From: CBFIHN01 sp965662575
GTDB taxonomy: Bacteria; Pseudomonadota; Gammaproteobacteria; Francisellales; CACEW01
Reading direction: 5' to 3'
Length of the DNA: 25,623 nt
Assembly (NCBI GenBank): GCA_965662575.1
Contig: CBFIHN010000023.1
Location: forward strand, 1-25,623
Below the pieces are notes generated by a model, which did not search any database, was not told the origin of the DNA, and saw nothing but the letters and a program-made list of their open reading frames with translations. Within the stretch, counting starts at the first letter, position 1; the number at the start of each line of letters is the position of its first letter. The translations under genes were made by a program, and so were the position numbers. Positions 7,533 through 17,052 of this stretch are shown here, piece by piece.

Positions 7533-8951
7533 TTAGCCTAAGGCTTGACAAATCATTTGAGGCAACTGGCTAATATCGCCTGCACCCTGCACCAGTATAA
7601 CATCACCAGACTTAATATAGCAGCGCAAATCATGGATGCTTATCGAAAAAATAGAGACTGCATTGCCACCGAACTGATTCACAGCTTTAGCTAAACTCTC
7701 ACTACTAACGCCCTCAATCGCCAACTCACTGGCTGCATAAATAGGCAGCAAGACGGTTTGATCAGCCAGACTTAACGTTTTAGAAAAAGCATCAAACAAA
7801 ACCTGTGTTCGTGTATAGCGGTGCGGTTGATAAACCAATAACAGTCGGCGCTTTGGGTAGATATCTCGCAGTGTCTTCAAGGTTGCCATAATTTCTTGCG
7901 GGTGGTGGCCATAATCATCGATCAACTCAATATTACCCGGCAAATGCCCATAGTATTCAAAGCGTCGCTTGACACCTGGAAAAGTCATCAGCGCCTGTTG
8001 AATTAACTCAACATCAAGGCCATGATAGTAAGCTAGAATAATCGCAGCTGTCGCATTTTGCACATTATGCTTACCGGGTAGGTTCAATTGAAAATTGATG
8101 GATTGATCAGCCAGACCAGACAGTTCAAACTCACTGATCATCGCATTTTGTTTGAAATGATTGATGCGAACATCCGATTGTGCACACAAACCATAGGTCT
8201 TAATAGGCGTAGCCGCATTGGCAATAGCCAATAGCAGCTTTTGACAACCGACATCGTCATGACAAATCAGCAGCAAACCATCAGAGTTGACTGTCTGACT
8301 GAACTCAATAAAACTTTGCTCAAGCTGATCAAGTGCATCGTCATAATTATACAAGTGATCCGCATCAATGCTGGTGATCACGGCCTGTTGTGGTCGCATA
8401 TGCAAAAAGGACCCATCACTCTCATCAGCCTCAGCAATACATAAATTCTCAGAACCCACGTGGGCATTACTATCGATACTGGCTAAAACACCGCCAAGGA
8501 AGATAGTTGGGTCGCGCTTTGCATATAAAAAAATATGTGCCAGTAAAGCTGAGGTTGTTGTTTTACCATGACTACCCGCAATAGCAATACCCGGTTGTTG
8601 ATTAAATATTTCTGCCAAAAACTCACCGCGAGTGATGATGGGAATATCCAAAGATTTCGCTTGCTGACGTTCCGGGTTATCCGCTTTGATTGCGGAAGAA
8701 ATCACGACCAAGGCTGGTGGCTGGTGGCTCACCTCTCGTGGTTTGATGTGACCCGCATCATGACCAATCGAAATATTTGCACCGCGTTCCGATAGTTGGT
8801 CGATAAGATGAGAGTGCTTTTGATCAGAGCCCGAAACCTTTATCCCCCTTGCCACACAATAGCGAGCGAGTGCAGACATCCCAATACCACCAATACCGAT
8901 AAAATGAATGTACTGATATTGGCCTAATGGCATAGGCAAGCGACAACTCAT
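7533..8951 (-). CDS. murC: UDP-N-acetylmuramate--L-alanine ligase MurC
   Basis: This 472-residue Mur ligase adds L-alanine to UDP-MurNAc with ATP, the first peptide step of murein precursor synthesis. Domain 1 has the dinucleotide-like FIGIGGIGMSALARY motif. Domain 2 has the P-loop AGSHGKTTTSALLAHI and EADESDGSF. Later motifs include HNVQNATAAI, DDYGHHPQEI and QPHRYTR. The length is normal. It starts 12 bases after glnA on the same strand with no room for its own promoter, so it is probably read from the glnA transcript. A second ATG six codons in is possible. Confidence 0.97.
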   Translation of the reverse strand: MSCRLPMPLGQYQYIHFIGIGGIGMSALARYCVARGIKVSGSDQKHSHLIDQLSERGANISIGHDAGHIKPREVSHQPPALVVISSAIKADNPERQQAKSLDIPIITRGEFLAEIFNQQPGIAIAGSHGKTTTSALLAHIFLYAKRDPTIFLGGVLASIDSNAHVGSENLCIAEADESDGSFLHMRPQQAVITSIDADHLYNYDDALDQLEQSFIEFSQTVNSDGLLLICHDDVGCQKLLLAIANAATPIKTYGLCAQSDVRINHFKQNAMISEFELSGLADQSINFQLNLPGKHNVQNATAAIILAYYHGLDVELIQQALMTFPGVKRRFEYYGHLPGNIELIDDYGHHPQEIMATLKTLRDIYPKRRLLLVYQPHRYTRTQVLFDAFSKTLSLADQTVLLPIYAASELAIEGVSSESLAKAVNQFGGNAVSIFSISIHDLRCYIKSGDVILVQGAGDISQLPQMICQALG

Positions 8952-8963
8952 GCCCTTTTAAAC

Positions 8964-10373
8964 TTAAAGGCTATAGTACATATCAAACTCAACTGGATGC
9001 GTTGTCATATTCAAGCGCTCAACTTGCTCACGCTTCAATGCAATATAAGCATCAATCATATCATCAGAAAAGACACCACCGGCCGTTAAAAACGCACGAT
9101 CTCGGTCAAGCGCCTCTAGCGCCTCTTCTAAGGAGCGTGCAACCGTTGGAATATCCTGCAACTCTTCTGGCGGAAGGTCATAGAGATCCTTATCCATGGC
9201 ATCACCTGGATGAAGACGATTTTGAATACCATCCAGACCCGCCATAAGCATCGCAGCGAAGGATAAATAGGGGTTACCCATCGGATCAGGGAAGCGGACT
9301 TCAATACGACGACCTTTAACATGACTCACATGGGGTATACGAATCGAGGCAGAACGATTGCGCGCTGAGTAGGCTAATAATACGGGGGCTTCGAAGCCAG
9401 GAACCAATCGCTTATAGCTATTTGTACTGGCATTAGTAAAGGCATTCAATGCCCGCGCGTGTTTGATAATCCCGCCAATATAAAACAAGGCTTCTTCAGA
9501 CAACCCCGCATAATGATCGCCAGCAAAAATATTGTGGCCATCTTTGCTGATAGATTGATGACAATGCATCCCCGAGCCATTATCGCCGACAACCGGTTTT
9601 GGCATAAAAGTGGCACTTTGACCATATTGATGTGCCACATTGTGCACGACATACTTATAGATCTGAATCTCATCGGCTTTGGCCGTTAAGCTATGACACT
9701 GTGTCGCAATTTCATTTTGATTGGCTGTCGCAACTTCATGGTGATGTGCTTCAATCACCAAACCCATCGCCTGCATCACTTGACACATCTCAGCGCGAAT
9801 ATCTTGTGAAGAATCAACCGGTGGCACGGGGAAATAACCCCCTTTGACACCCGGACGATGTCCCATATTACCATCAGCATACACACGCTCGGTATTCCAT
9901 GCGGCTTCGCCTGAATCGATTGAATAGGCACAACCCTTCATATCCGCATGCCAACGGACATCATCGAACAAGAAAAATTCAGGCTCGGGGCCGACAATAC
10001 AAGTATCTCCGATACCGGTCGACTTCAAATAGTCTTCCGCACGTTTGGCAACAGAACGGGGATCACGGTCATAACCGAGCATAGTAACTGGATCAACCAC
10101 ATCACAGCGAAGCTGCAACGTTGGCGCCTCATAAAATGGGTCTACAACCGCTGTGCTGGCATCCGGCAGCAAAATCATGTCAGATTGATCGATACTCTTC
10201 CAGCCTTCAATTGACGAACCATCAAACATCTTGCCATCTTCAAAAAAACTTTCATCGATGACATTAACTGGCAAAGTAACATGCTGCTCTTTACCATGTG
10301 TATCGGTAAAACGCAAATCAACAAATTCAATCTGTTCCTTTGTAATAAGTGCGAGGGTATCGGCAACTGACAT
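8964..10373 (-). CDS. glnA: Type I-beta glutamine synthetase
   Basis: This 469-residue enzyme, the same length as E. coli GlnA, makes glutamine from glutamate, ammonia and ATP in the cytoplasm. Typical segments are FDGSSIEGWKSIDQSDM, GPEPEFFLFD, NGSGMHCHQS and the active-site loop NRSASIRIP. Tyr398 in KDLYDLPPEE is the adenylylation site, so activity is probably controlled by GlnE. An AAGGA ribosome site (10380-10384) supports the start. A sigma70-like promoter lies 32-60 bases upstream. I did not find a clear sigma54 site. Its placement directly before murC is unusual. Confidence 0.98.
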   Translation of the reverse strand: MSVADTLALITKEQIEFVDLRFTDTHGKEQHVTLPVNVIDESFFEDGKMFDGSSIEGWKSIDQSDMILLPDASTAVVDPFYEAPTLQLRCDVVDPVTMLGYDRDPRSVAKRAEDYLKSTGIGDTCIVGPEPEFFLFDDVRWHADMKGCAYSIDSGEAAWNTERVYADGNMGHRPGVKGGYFPVPPVDSSQDIRAEMCQVMQAMGLVIEAHHHEVATANQNEIATQCHSLTAKADEIQIYKYVVHNVAHQYGQSATFMPKPVVGDNGSGMHCHQSISKDGHNIFAGDHYAGLSEEALFYIGGIIKHARALNAFTNASTNSYKRLVPGFEAPVLLAYSARNRSASIRIPHVSHVKGRRIEVRFPDPMGNPYLSFAAMLMAGLDGIQNRLHPGDAMDKDLYDLPPEELQDIPTVARSLEEALEALDRDRAFLTAGGVFSDDMIDAYIALKREQVERLNMTTHPVEFDMYYSL

Positions 10374-10404
10374 AAGTATTCCTTCGTGTAATCTGTACGG
10401 GGAT

Positions 10405-10433
10405 ATTCTATTTAATGGTTAGATGCTTAGCAA
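10405..10433 (-). promoter_or_regulatory. Sigma70-like promoter of glnA
   Basis: On the minus strand TTGCTA (10433-10428) and TAGAAT (10410-10405) are 17 bases apart, with 4 of 6 and 5 of 6 consensus matches. The predicted start near 10398 gives a leader of about 25 bases with AAGGA before the ATG. It may also serve murC and the genes after it. Confidence 0.55.
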
Positions 10434-10549
10434 GCAAATAAGGCAACATCGACGCATGAACAACTCACCTGAAGCAACAGCAGAGCAGTCTTTTACCCCC
10501 CATTTCTGCATTGCTTTACCACCTGCAGTACTCAAGCACTAGCTGTCTA

Positions 10550-10613
10550 GCATTACCGGCGTCGTTGAAAAAAATGAGAATCTACTCATCGATTAGGTTT
10601 TTATCCGCCTTTT
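10550..10613 (-). repeat. Dispersed short element, copy 2
   Basis: This is the partner of 1307-1373. Within it ATGAG (10574-10578) and CTCAT (10585-10589) form an inverted repeat with a 6-base spacer, followed by seven T on the minus strand. Short CGGC/GCCG-like ends lie on both sides. It sits in the divergent gap between glnA and the efflux adaptor, about 55 bases before the adaptor start. Confidence 0.6.
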
Positions 10614-10668
10614 GTTCGACCCGGTATTTTGCTAGTATCCGCTCTGATCTATTTCCTGAGGATATGCC

Positions 10669-11745
10669 ATGGCCAAGCGCATTATTTTTACCATCATCGG
10701 ATTGCTGATTGTTCTCGGCATCATTGGCGGCATCAAAGGCTACCAAATCTACACTGAAATCCAGATGTATCAGCATTATAAAATGCCCGCTGTTGCTGTG
10801 AGCGCTGAAAAAGCCCGCAGTGAAACATGGTACCCATTCCTCTCTAGTGTTGGGACGCTGCAATCCGTTCAAGGCATTAAAATCACACCCCAGGTTGCTG
10901 GCATTGTTACTGAAATTGATTTCAAATCAGGGCAAATGGTACAAAAAGGCGACGTCCTATTACGCTTAGATAGTAATGTACTGAAAGCACAACTTAAAGG
11001 TGCACAAGCACAGCTAGCCCTAGCCAAGATTAATTTTGATCGCCAAGAGAGCTTATTCCAACGCAAAGCCACCTCAAAAGCAGACTATGACTCTGCACGC
11101 GCCACCATGCAGCAAGATCAAGCACAAGTTGATCAATATCAAGCGTTGCTTAATCAAAAAACCATTTACGCCCCTTTCTCCGGTCATTTAGGTATTCGTC
11201 AAGTCAGTATTGGTCAATATCTAAAACCTGGCACGACCATCACTAACCTACAAAGCACCGGTGAAATTTATATTAACTATGAACTTCCTGAAAATGAAAT
11301 TAGCAAAGTTCACATCGGACAGACAGTGAGCATCACAACCGGCGCTTATGCTGGCGCCCAGTTTACTGGCAAAATTTCGGCCATTGATGCACAAGTTGGT
11401 AGTGACACCAAAAGCATTAGGATTCAGGCAACCATTGCCAACGACAAACCACATGCCAAACTCTACTCTGGCATGTTTACCACCGTGCATACTGACTTGC
11501 CAACGCAAGAAAAAGTGATTGTTGTGCCGCAACAAGCAGTAAAATATACACTGTATGGCAATTCGGTTTACCTCATTACAACCAACAAAGATAAGCAGAA
11601 AATTGCAACTCAACAAACCATCACAACTGGCCCAATGCATGGCAATGATGTTCAGGTAGTTAAAGGCTTGAGTGCCGGCGATTTAGTAGTCACTGCCGGG
11701 CAGATTAAGTTACACAATGGTGACGTGGTTAAGATCAGTAAATAA
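10669..11745 (+). CDS. RND efflux periplasmic adaptor (membrane fusion protein)
   Basis: This 358-residue MexH/AcrA-like adaptor bridges an inner-membrane RND pump and an outer-membrane channel. An N-terminal anchor helix (about residues 5-25) without a lipobox is followed by the first barrel-sandwich half (VGTLQSVQGIKITPQVAGIVTEIDFKSGQ). Then come an alpha-helical hairpin (about residues 105-165, Q/A-rich), the second half (IYAPFSGHLGIRQVSIGQYL) and beta-barrel segments. An AGGA ribosome site (10659-10662), 6 bases before the ATG, supports the start. The pump gene follows after 84 bases. No outer-membrane channel or regulator gene is adjacent. Confidence 0.92.
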   Translation: MAKRIIFTIIGLLIVLGIIGGIKGYQIYTEIQMYQHYKMPAVAVSAEKARSETWYPFLSSVGTLQSVQGIKITPQVAGIVTEIDFKSGQMVQKGDVLLRLDSNVLKAQLKGAQAQLALAKINFDRQESLFQRKATSKADYDSARATMQQDQAQVDQYQALLNQKTIYAPFSGHLGIRQVSIGQYLKPGTTITNLQSTGEIYINYELPENEISKVHIGQTVSITTGAYAGAQFTGKISAIDAQVGSDTKSIRIQATIANDKPHAKLYSGMFTTVHTDLPTQEKVIVVPQQAVKYTLYGNSVYLITTNKDKQKIATQQTITTGPMHGNDVQVVKGLSAGDLVVTAGQIKLHNGDVVKISK

Positions 11746-11829
11746 GTTATTTTCAGATCCTCAACTACCCTCATGGCAAAGATAAAATGAGGCCAATACA
11801 ATATTTCCTGACAATGAAGGATTAAACCA

Positions 11830-14800
11830 ATGAAATTCACCGATATTTTTATCCGCCGACCGGTCTTGGCAAGTGTCGTCAGTTTACTGATCTTGCTGAT
11901 GGGCTTGGCAGCTATCTTTAAATTGCAAATTCGTCAGTATCCAAAAATGGATAATACAACGATTACCGTCACCACTGCCTACCCCGGCGCCAATGCGGAT
12001 TTAATCCAAGGCTTTGTCACACTGCCACTAGAAAAATCAATCGGTAGTGCTGAAGGCATCGATTATATGAGTGCAACCAGCAGCTCTGGTTCCAGCACCA
12101 TCACCGTACATATCAAACTGAACTATGACCCTGACCGTGCACTGACGCAGATCACAGGGAAAGTCAACGCCGTACTGTCTCAATTACCCAAAGGCATCAC
12201 TTCGCCGACAATCACCAAATCAACTGGCAATGATATGCCAGATTTAATCCTCGGCTTTAATAGTAGCCGCCTTACATCAGAAGAAGTCACTGCGTATTTA
12301 ACAAATGTCATGCAACCTGAAATCAATGCCGTGGGTGGGATTTCACAAGTGCAAATCATGGGTGCGAAAAACTATGCCATGCGCATTTGGTTAAACAGCC
12401 AAAAAATGGCATTACTGGGGATTACACCCTCTGATGTCTCTAGCGCTTTGGCTGCAAACAACGTACAAGCAACACCTGGCAAAATGAAATCACAGTATGT
12501 TTATACGGCGATTAGCTTAAGCACTGACTTAAAAACGGCAGCGCAATTTAACAATCTTGTTGTGAAAAATGACCATGGCCGTTTAATCCGCATCAGAGAC
12601 ATCGGCAAAGCTGAGCTGGGCTCCGATGACTATGATTCACAGGTTTATTTTGATGGTAAAAAAGCCGTATTTGTTGGGGTAACCGTTGCACCAGGACAAA
12701 ATCCTCTAACCGTCATTGCCCATCTTTTAAAAAAATGGCCAAGCTTTAAAGCCAAGTTCCCAACGGGTCTAGATGGCTCTGTCGTTTATAACTCAACCAG
12801 TTTCATTAAAACCTCCATCCATGAAGTTATCAAAACCATCGCTGAGGCGGTGATCATTGTGATCTTGGTTATCTTCCTATTTTTGGGTGCATTACGTTCT
12901 GTGTTGATTCCCGTTGTGACCATCCCATTATCACTTATCGGTGTATGCTTCTGTATGTTATTAATGGGCTTTTCATTAAACCTGCTGACCTTACTCGCCA
13001 TGGTATTGGCCATTGGTTTAGTGGTTGATGATGCCATTGTTGTGCTGGAAAACATCTATCGCCATATTGAAGAAGGCTTGACGCCCTTCCAAGCGGCAGT
13101 TAAAGGTGCACGTGAAATTCGCGGTCCTGTGATTGTCATGACCACCACCTTGGTGGCCGTTTTCGCCCCCATTGGTTTTATCGGCGGTTTAACCGGTGCG
13201 CTATTCACTGAGTTTGCCTTTACCCTGGCCGGCGCGGTGATTATCTCCGGCATTATTGCACTCACACTCTCACCAATGATGTGTTCAAAAGTTGTTAATC
13301 GTTCTATGCTCGATCTGCCATTTGTAAAAAAAGTCGATCGCACCCTAGAATGGATTCGTGATGTTTATCGCGCACGCTTATCGGCTGTATTGCAATATCG
13401 CCCCGCTGTACTAATTGTTGCTGCAGCAATTTTAGGCAGCTGCTATTTATTATTCACCATGACCCCAAGTGAACTGGTACCAACTGAAGATCAAGGTTTT
13501 GTCATTGCTTTTGGTCAAGCACCAAGCTGGGCCAATTTAAACTACCTACAAAAGTATAGCGGCCAAGCTCAGCAGGTTATTGATCACTTCGGTAAAGAGA
13601 TGAAAAACAGTTTTGTTATTGACGGGTTCCCGAATAGCAACACAATGCTAGCGGGAATGGTCCTTAAAGATTGGGGTGACCGTCATGTCTCACAAATGGA
13701 TCTTGTGCCGCAAGTCCGCAGCAAAATGGCGGATGATGTTGATGGTATGCAAGTGTATGCGACAAACCCACCCTCGCTACCCGGGATTTCATTTGGCCCA
13801 GGTATTCAATTTGTTGTGACTTCAACGTCCAGTTATGAGTCCATCCATCCCGTCATGCAGCGCTTGGTTGAAAAAGCCAGCAAAAGTGGCTTGTTTATGT
13901 TCGTCAATAGCAATTTAAAATTCGACACCCCCCAACTGACTATTAACATCGACCGTGCCAAAGCAGCAGCCTTAGGCATTAGTATGCAAGATATTGCTAG
14001 CACACTACAAAGTGCATTGAGCGGCGGCTGGGTCAATTACTTCAATAAAAACGGTTACAGCTTTAAGGTCATCCCACAACTCAGCCAACCACTGCGTTCT
14101 AATCCAAAAGCACTCAGTCATATCCATATCAAAACGCAAAGTGGCAAACTGATACCACTATCCAGCCTGGTGACTTATCAATACGAGACACAACCACAAT
14201 CCTTGGTGCAGTTCCAACAGCTGAACTCGGCAACCTTGGAGGCAATGTTAATGCCAGGCGTACCTGAAAGCCAGGCCATTCAATATTTACAAACAACGGC
14301 TAATAACCTGTTACCCAATGGCATGAGCTACAACTATTCTGGCTCAACTCGTCAATATATCGAACAAGGCAACACGATGATCTATGCATTTATCCTGGCG
14401 ATTTTAGTCATCTTCCTCGTGTTAGCAGCACAATTTGAAAGTTTCCGTGACCCATTAATTATTTTGGTCAGTGTGCCAATGTCGATTTTTGGTGCATTGA
14501 TTCCCTTATTTTTAGGCGCAGCAACGATTAATATCTATACTGAAATTGGCCTGATTACACTCATTGGTTTGATTAGTAAACACGGCATTTTGATGGTTGA
14601 ATTTGCGAATAAACGCCAAGAAGAGGGGCTATCGATTCACGATGCGATTGTTGAGGCTGCCGCCATTCGTTTGCGCCCCATTCTAATGACTACCGCAGCG
14701 ATGGTATTTGGTGTCTTGCCCTTAATTATAGCCTCAGGCGCCGGGGCTGTTAGTCGCCATGATGTCGGCTTGGTGATTGCCGCAGGAATGGTCATTGGGA

Positions 14801-14919
14801 CGTGCTTTACGCTATTTGTTGTCCCAACCATTTACACCTACCTGGCCAAAGATCGCAAAAAAGATTTAGCGAAAAAAGCAGCCATTCAGATGCTGACGCC
14901 AGAACTTAAAAAAACATAG
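11830..14919 (+). CDS. RND (HAE1-type) multidrug efflux pump, inner-membrane subunit
   Basis: This 1029-residue AcrB/MexI-type transporter is a proton-driven trimeric pump. It has the amphipathic start FTDIFIRRPVLA, about 12 membrane helices in two sets, and two large periplasmic loops. The proton-relay residues are visible: the aspartate pair near residues 400-401 (GLVVDDAIVVLENI), a lysine near 917 (LISKHGILMVEF) and a threonine near 954 (LMTTAAMVFGVLPL). These match the D-D-K-T set of AcrB, so the pump is probably active. AAGGA lies 9 bases before the ATG. A CCTCAT/ATGAGG inverted repeat (11769-11792) sits in the gap after the adaptor gene. The substrate cannot be told. Confidence 0.95.
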   Translation: MKFTDIFIRRPVLASVVSLLILLMGLAAIFKLQIRQYPKMDNTTITVTTAYPGANADLIQGFVTLPLEKSIGSAEGIDYMSATSSSGSSTITVHIKLNYDPDRALTQITGKVNAVLSQLPKGITSPTITKSTGNDMPDLILGFNSSRLTSEEVTAYLTNVMQPEINAVGGISQVQIMGAKNYAMRIWLNSQKMALLGITPSDVSSALAANNVQATPGKMKSQYVYTAISLSTDLKTAAQFNNLVVKNDHGRLIRIRDIGKAELGSDDYDSQVYFDGKKAVFVGVTVAPGQNPLTVIAHLLKKWPSFKAKFPTGLDGSVVYNSTSFIKTSIHEVIKTIAEAVIIVILVIFLFLGALRSVLIPVVTIPLSLIGVCFCMLLMGFSLNLLTLLAMVLAIGLVVDDAIVVLENIYRHIEEGLTPFQAAVKGAREIRGPVIVMTTTLVAVFAPIGFIGGLTGALFTEFAFTLAGAVIISGIIALTLSPMMCSKVVNRSMLDLPFVKKVDRTLEWIRDVYRARLSAVLQYRPAVLIVAAAILGSCYLLFTMTPSELVPTEDQGFVIAFGQAPSWANLNYLQKYSGQAQQVIDHFGKEMKNSFVIDGFPNSNTMLAGMVLKDWGDRHVSQMDLVPQVRSKMADDVDGMQVYATNPPSLPGISFGPGIQFVVTSTSSYESIHPVMQRLVEKASKSGLFMFVNSNLKFDTPQLTINIDRAKAAALGISMQDIASTLQSALSGGWVNYFNKNGYSFKVIPQLSQPLRSNPKALSHIHIKTQSGKLIPLSSLVTYQYETQPQSLVQFQQLNSATLEAMLMPGVPESQAIQYLQTTANNLLPNGMSYNYSGSTRQYIEQGNTMIYAFILAILVIFLVLAAQFESFRDPLIILVSVPMSIFGALIPLFLGAATINIYTEIGLITLIGLISKHGILMVEFANKRQEEGLSIHDAIVEAAAIRLRPILMTTAAMVFGVLPLIIASGAGAVSRHDVGLVIAAGMVIGTCFTLFVVPTIYTYLAKDRKKDLAKKAAIQMLTPELKKT

Positions 14920-14971
14920 ATTAACGGTTTTCCTTCGTGAACTTATCACGGGGTGATTGATCACATCGCTA

Positions 14972-16990
14972 TCATGCAAGATCGGCTAATAACGCCTCAA
15001 CTTGCGGCTCACGGCCACGAAACTTTTTGAATAGCGTCAGCAAATCTTCGGAACCACCACACTCAAAAATGGTCTGCAAAAATGCTTGGCCAGTTTGCTG
15101 ATTTAAAACCCCCTCTTGCTTGAAGCGTGCGAAGGCATCTGCCGATAAAACTTCGGCCCACTTGTAACTATAATAGCCTGCTGCATAACCCCCGGCAAAG
15201 ATGTGCGAAAAAGCCTGGGCAAAACGGTTGTATGCTGGTGGCTTGACGACGGCAATGCGTTGACGAATGTCTGCCAATAGCGTGTCGACTTTTTGTGGGT
15301 GCTGTGGGTTATAATCACGATGCAAATAGAAATCAAACAAAGAAAACTCAATCTGGCGTAACAACTGCATACCTGCCTGAAATGTGCGACTACTTTGCAA
15401 CTGAGATAAAGTTTGTCTAGGTAAAGAGTCACCGGTATTGATATGCGCGCTAATCATCGGTAGCACCTCATCCGCCCAGCAGAAATTTTCCATAAACTGG
15501 CTGGGCAATTCAACGCCATCCCAAGGAACACCATGAATGCCAGCAACACTAGGCACATCAACTTGCGTCAACACGTGATGCAAACAGTGGCCAAATTCAT
15601 GAAACAGAGTTACGACATCATCATGGGTCAGACAAGCCACCTGATTAGGTGGTGGTGGCATAAAATTGGCGTTGAGATAGGCAACAGGATATTGTAATTG
15701 ACCACTAGACATCTTAAAGCGAGTTTGACAATCATCCATCCAAGCACCACCACGCTTATGCTCACGCGCATATAGGTCAATATAGATTCCACCACGCAAC
15801 TGCTTTTGCTGATCAGACAATTCAATAAAACGCACATCAGGATGCCAAACCGCGATATCTGTTCTCATGGTGACGGTAATACCAAAGACTTGCTCAATCA
15901 GGCCAAACAGACCATTCAAAACACGCTCAACAGGGAAATAATCCCGTAATTTCTCTTGGTTGATATCAAACTGTTGTTGCGATAATTTTTCACTGTAATA
16001 AGCCATATCCCAAGCAGATAGCTCAACGCAACCTTGTTCTTCGGCAAAGGCCTTAAGTGTCTCTAATTCTTTGACGGCCAGTGGTTTGGCTTGTCTGGCA
16101 AGGTCCTCCAAAAACTCGATGACCTGATCACTAGATTGCGCCATTTTAGTTGCCAATGAACAATCAGCATAGTGGGCAAAATCCAGTAACTTCGCCAGCT
16201 GATGGCGCAAACTGACCATTTGTTTGATTAAGTCACTATTATCCCAACGTCCAGCATCTGGACCTTGATCGGAGGCTCGGGTGCAATAAGCTTGATAGAA
16301 CTGTTCTCGCAGCTCACGGTTATCTGCATAAGTTACCACGGCCATATAAGTTGGGGCATCAATACCTAAGCAATAGCCTGTTTGTTTTTTTGCCGCGGCT
16401 TTTTGTTCTGCCGCGGCGATCACTGACCCTGGCAACCCCGATAACATATCAACATCGTCAGTGTGATAAACCCAATGCGCAGTGGCATCTAAAACATGGT
16501 TTTCAAATTGACTGGATAATTGACTCAATTGTTGCTGAATCTCTTGATATTGTTGCTGTTTGTCCGCATCGAGTGTGACACCCGATAAACGAAAGTCTCT
16601 TAGCGCCTGCTCGATGGTCATTTGTTGTGCCTGAGATAAATTAGCAAACTGATCAGAATCCGCAATCATCTGATAATATTGATACAGCTGATGATTTTGT
16701 CCAACCTCTGTGTGATACGCTGATAGCTCTGCCAAGCATTGTTGAAAACCCTCGCGAGCATCCCGCTCATTCTTAACTGAATTTAAGTGACTAATCGGTG
16801 AAAACAAGCGACTCAATTGGTCTTCATGCTCCTCAAGTGGCGCAATTAGATTATCCCAACTTGGTATATCAACTGACGCCAGTAATTTGTTAAGAAATTC
16901 ACGGTTTTGTTGAATTTTTTCGCTGATATCAGGCAGGGATCCAACAACCGTTAATTGATCAAATTGAGGTAACGCATTTTTATCTAACAT
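14972..16990 (-). CDS. prlC: Oligopeptidase A (M3 metallopeptidase)
   Basis: This is a cytoplasmic zinc peptidase of the thimet oligopeptidase family that degrades short peptides, including cleaved signal peptides. The zinc site HEFGH begins at about residue 464, in the context LFHEFGHCLHHVLTQVDVPSVAG, followed by the ELPSQFMENFCW helix carrying the third ligand. The ATG at 16990 has AAGG 6 bases upstream and gives a start like known homologues (MLDKNALPQF). An ATG 8 codons earlier (17014) is possible. The length of about 672 residues is normal. It converges with the efflux pump gene; I see no strong terminator between them. A pilus-like gene lies 38 bases upstream of the 17014 ATG. Confidence 0.95.
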   Translation of the reverse strand: MLDKNALPQFDQLTVVGSLPDISEKIQQNREFLNKLLASVDIPSWDNLIAPLEEHEDQLSRLFSPISHLNSVKNERDAREGFQQCLAELSAYHTEVGQNHQLYQYYQMIADSDQFANLSQAQQMTIEQALRDFRLSGVTLDADKQQQYQEIQQQLSQLSSQFENHVLDATAHWVYHTDDVDMLSGLPGSVIAAAEQKAAAKKQTGYCLGIDAPTYMAVVTYADNRELREQFYQAYCTRASDQGPDAGRWDNSDLIKQMVSLRHQLAKLLDFAHYADCSLATKMAQSSDQVIEFLEDLARQAKPLAVKELETLKAFAEEQGCVELSAWDMAYYSEKLSQQQFDINQEKLRDYFPVERVLNGLFGLIEQVFGITVTMRTDIAVWHPDVRFIELSDQQKQLRGGIYIDLYAREHKRGGAWMDDCQTRFKMSSGQLQYPVAYLNANFMPPPPNQVACLTHDDVVTLFHEFGHCLHHVLTQVDVPSVAGIHGVPWDGVELPSQFMENFCWADEVLPMISAHINTGDSLPRQTLSQLQSSRTFQAGMQLLRQIEFSLFDFYLHRDYNPQHPQKVDTLLADIRQRIAVVKPPAYNRFAQAFSHIFAGGYAAGYYSYKWAEVLSADAFARFKQEGVLNQQTGQAFLQTIFECGGSEDLLTLFKKFRGREPQVEALLADLA

Positions 16991-17052
16991 AGTGAGCCTT
17001 GATATAACTGTCATGACAGCATGCTAAAGCGCCGCTGACGATAAAGCAAATG

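Noticed and set aside
10374..10560. Sigma54/NtrC promoter before glnA
   Set aside because: Expected from relatives, but I found no convincing TGGC-N8-TTGC pair; the sigma70-like pair fits better.
14920..14971. Terminator between the convergent efflux pump and prlC genes
   Set aside because: Short inverted repeats (CGTGA/TCACG) are present but no T-run follows on either strand.
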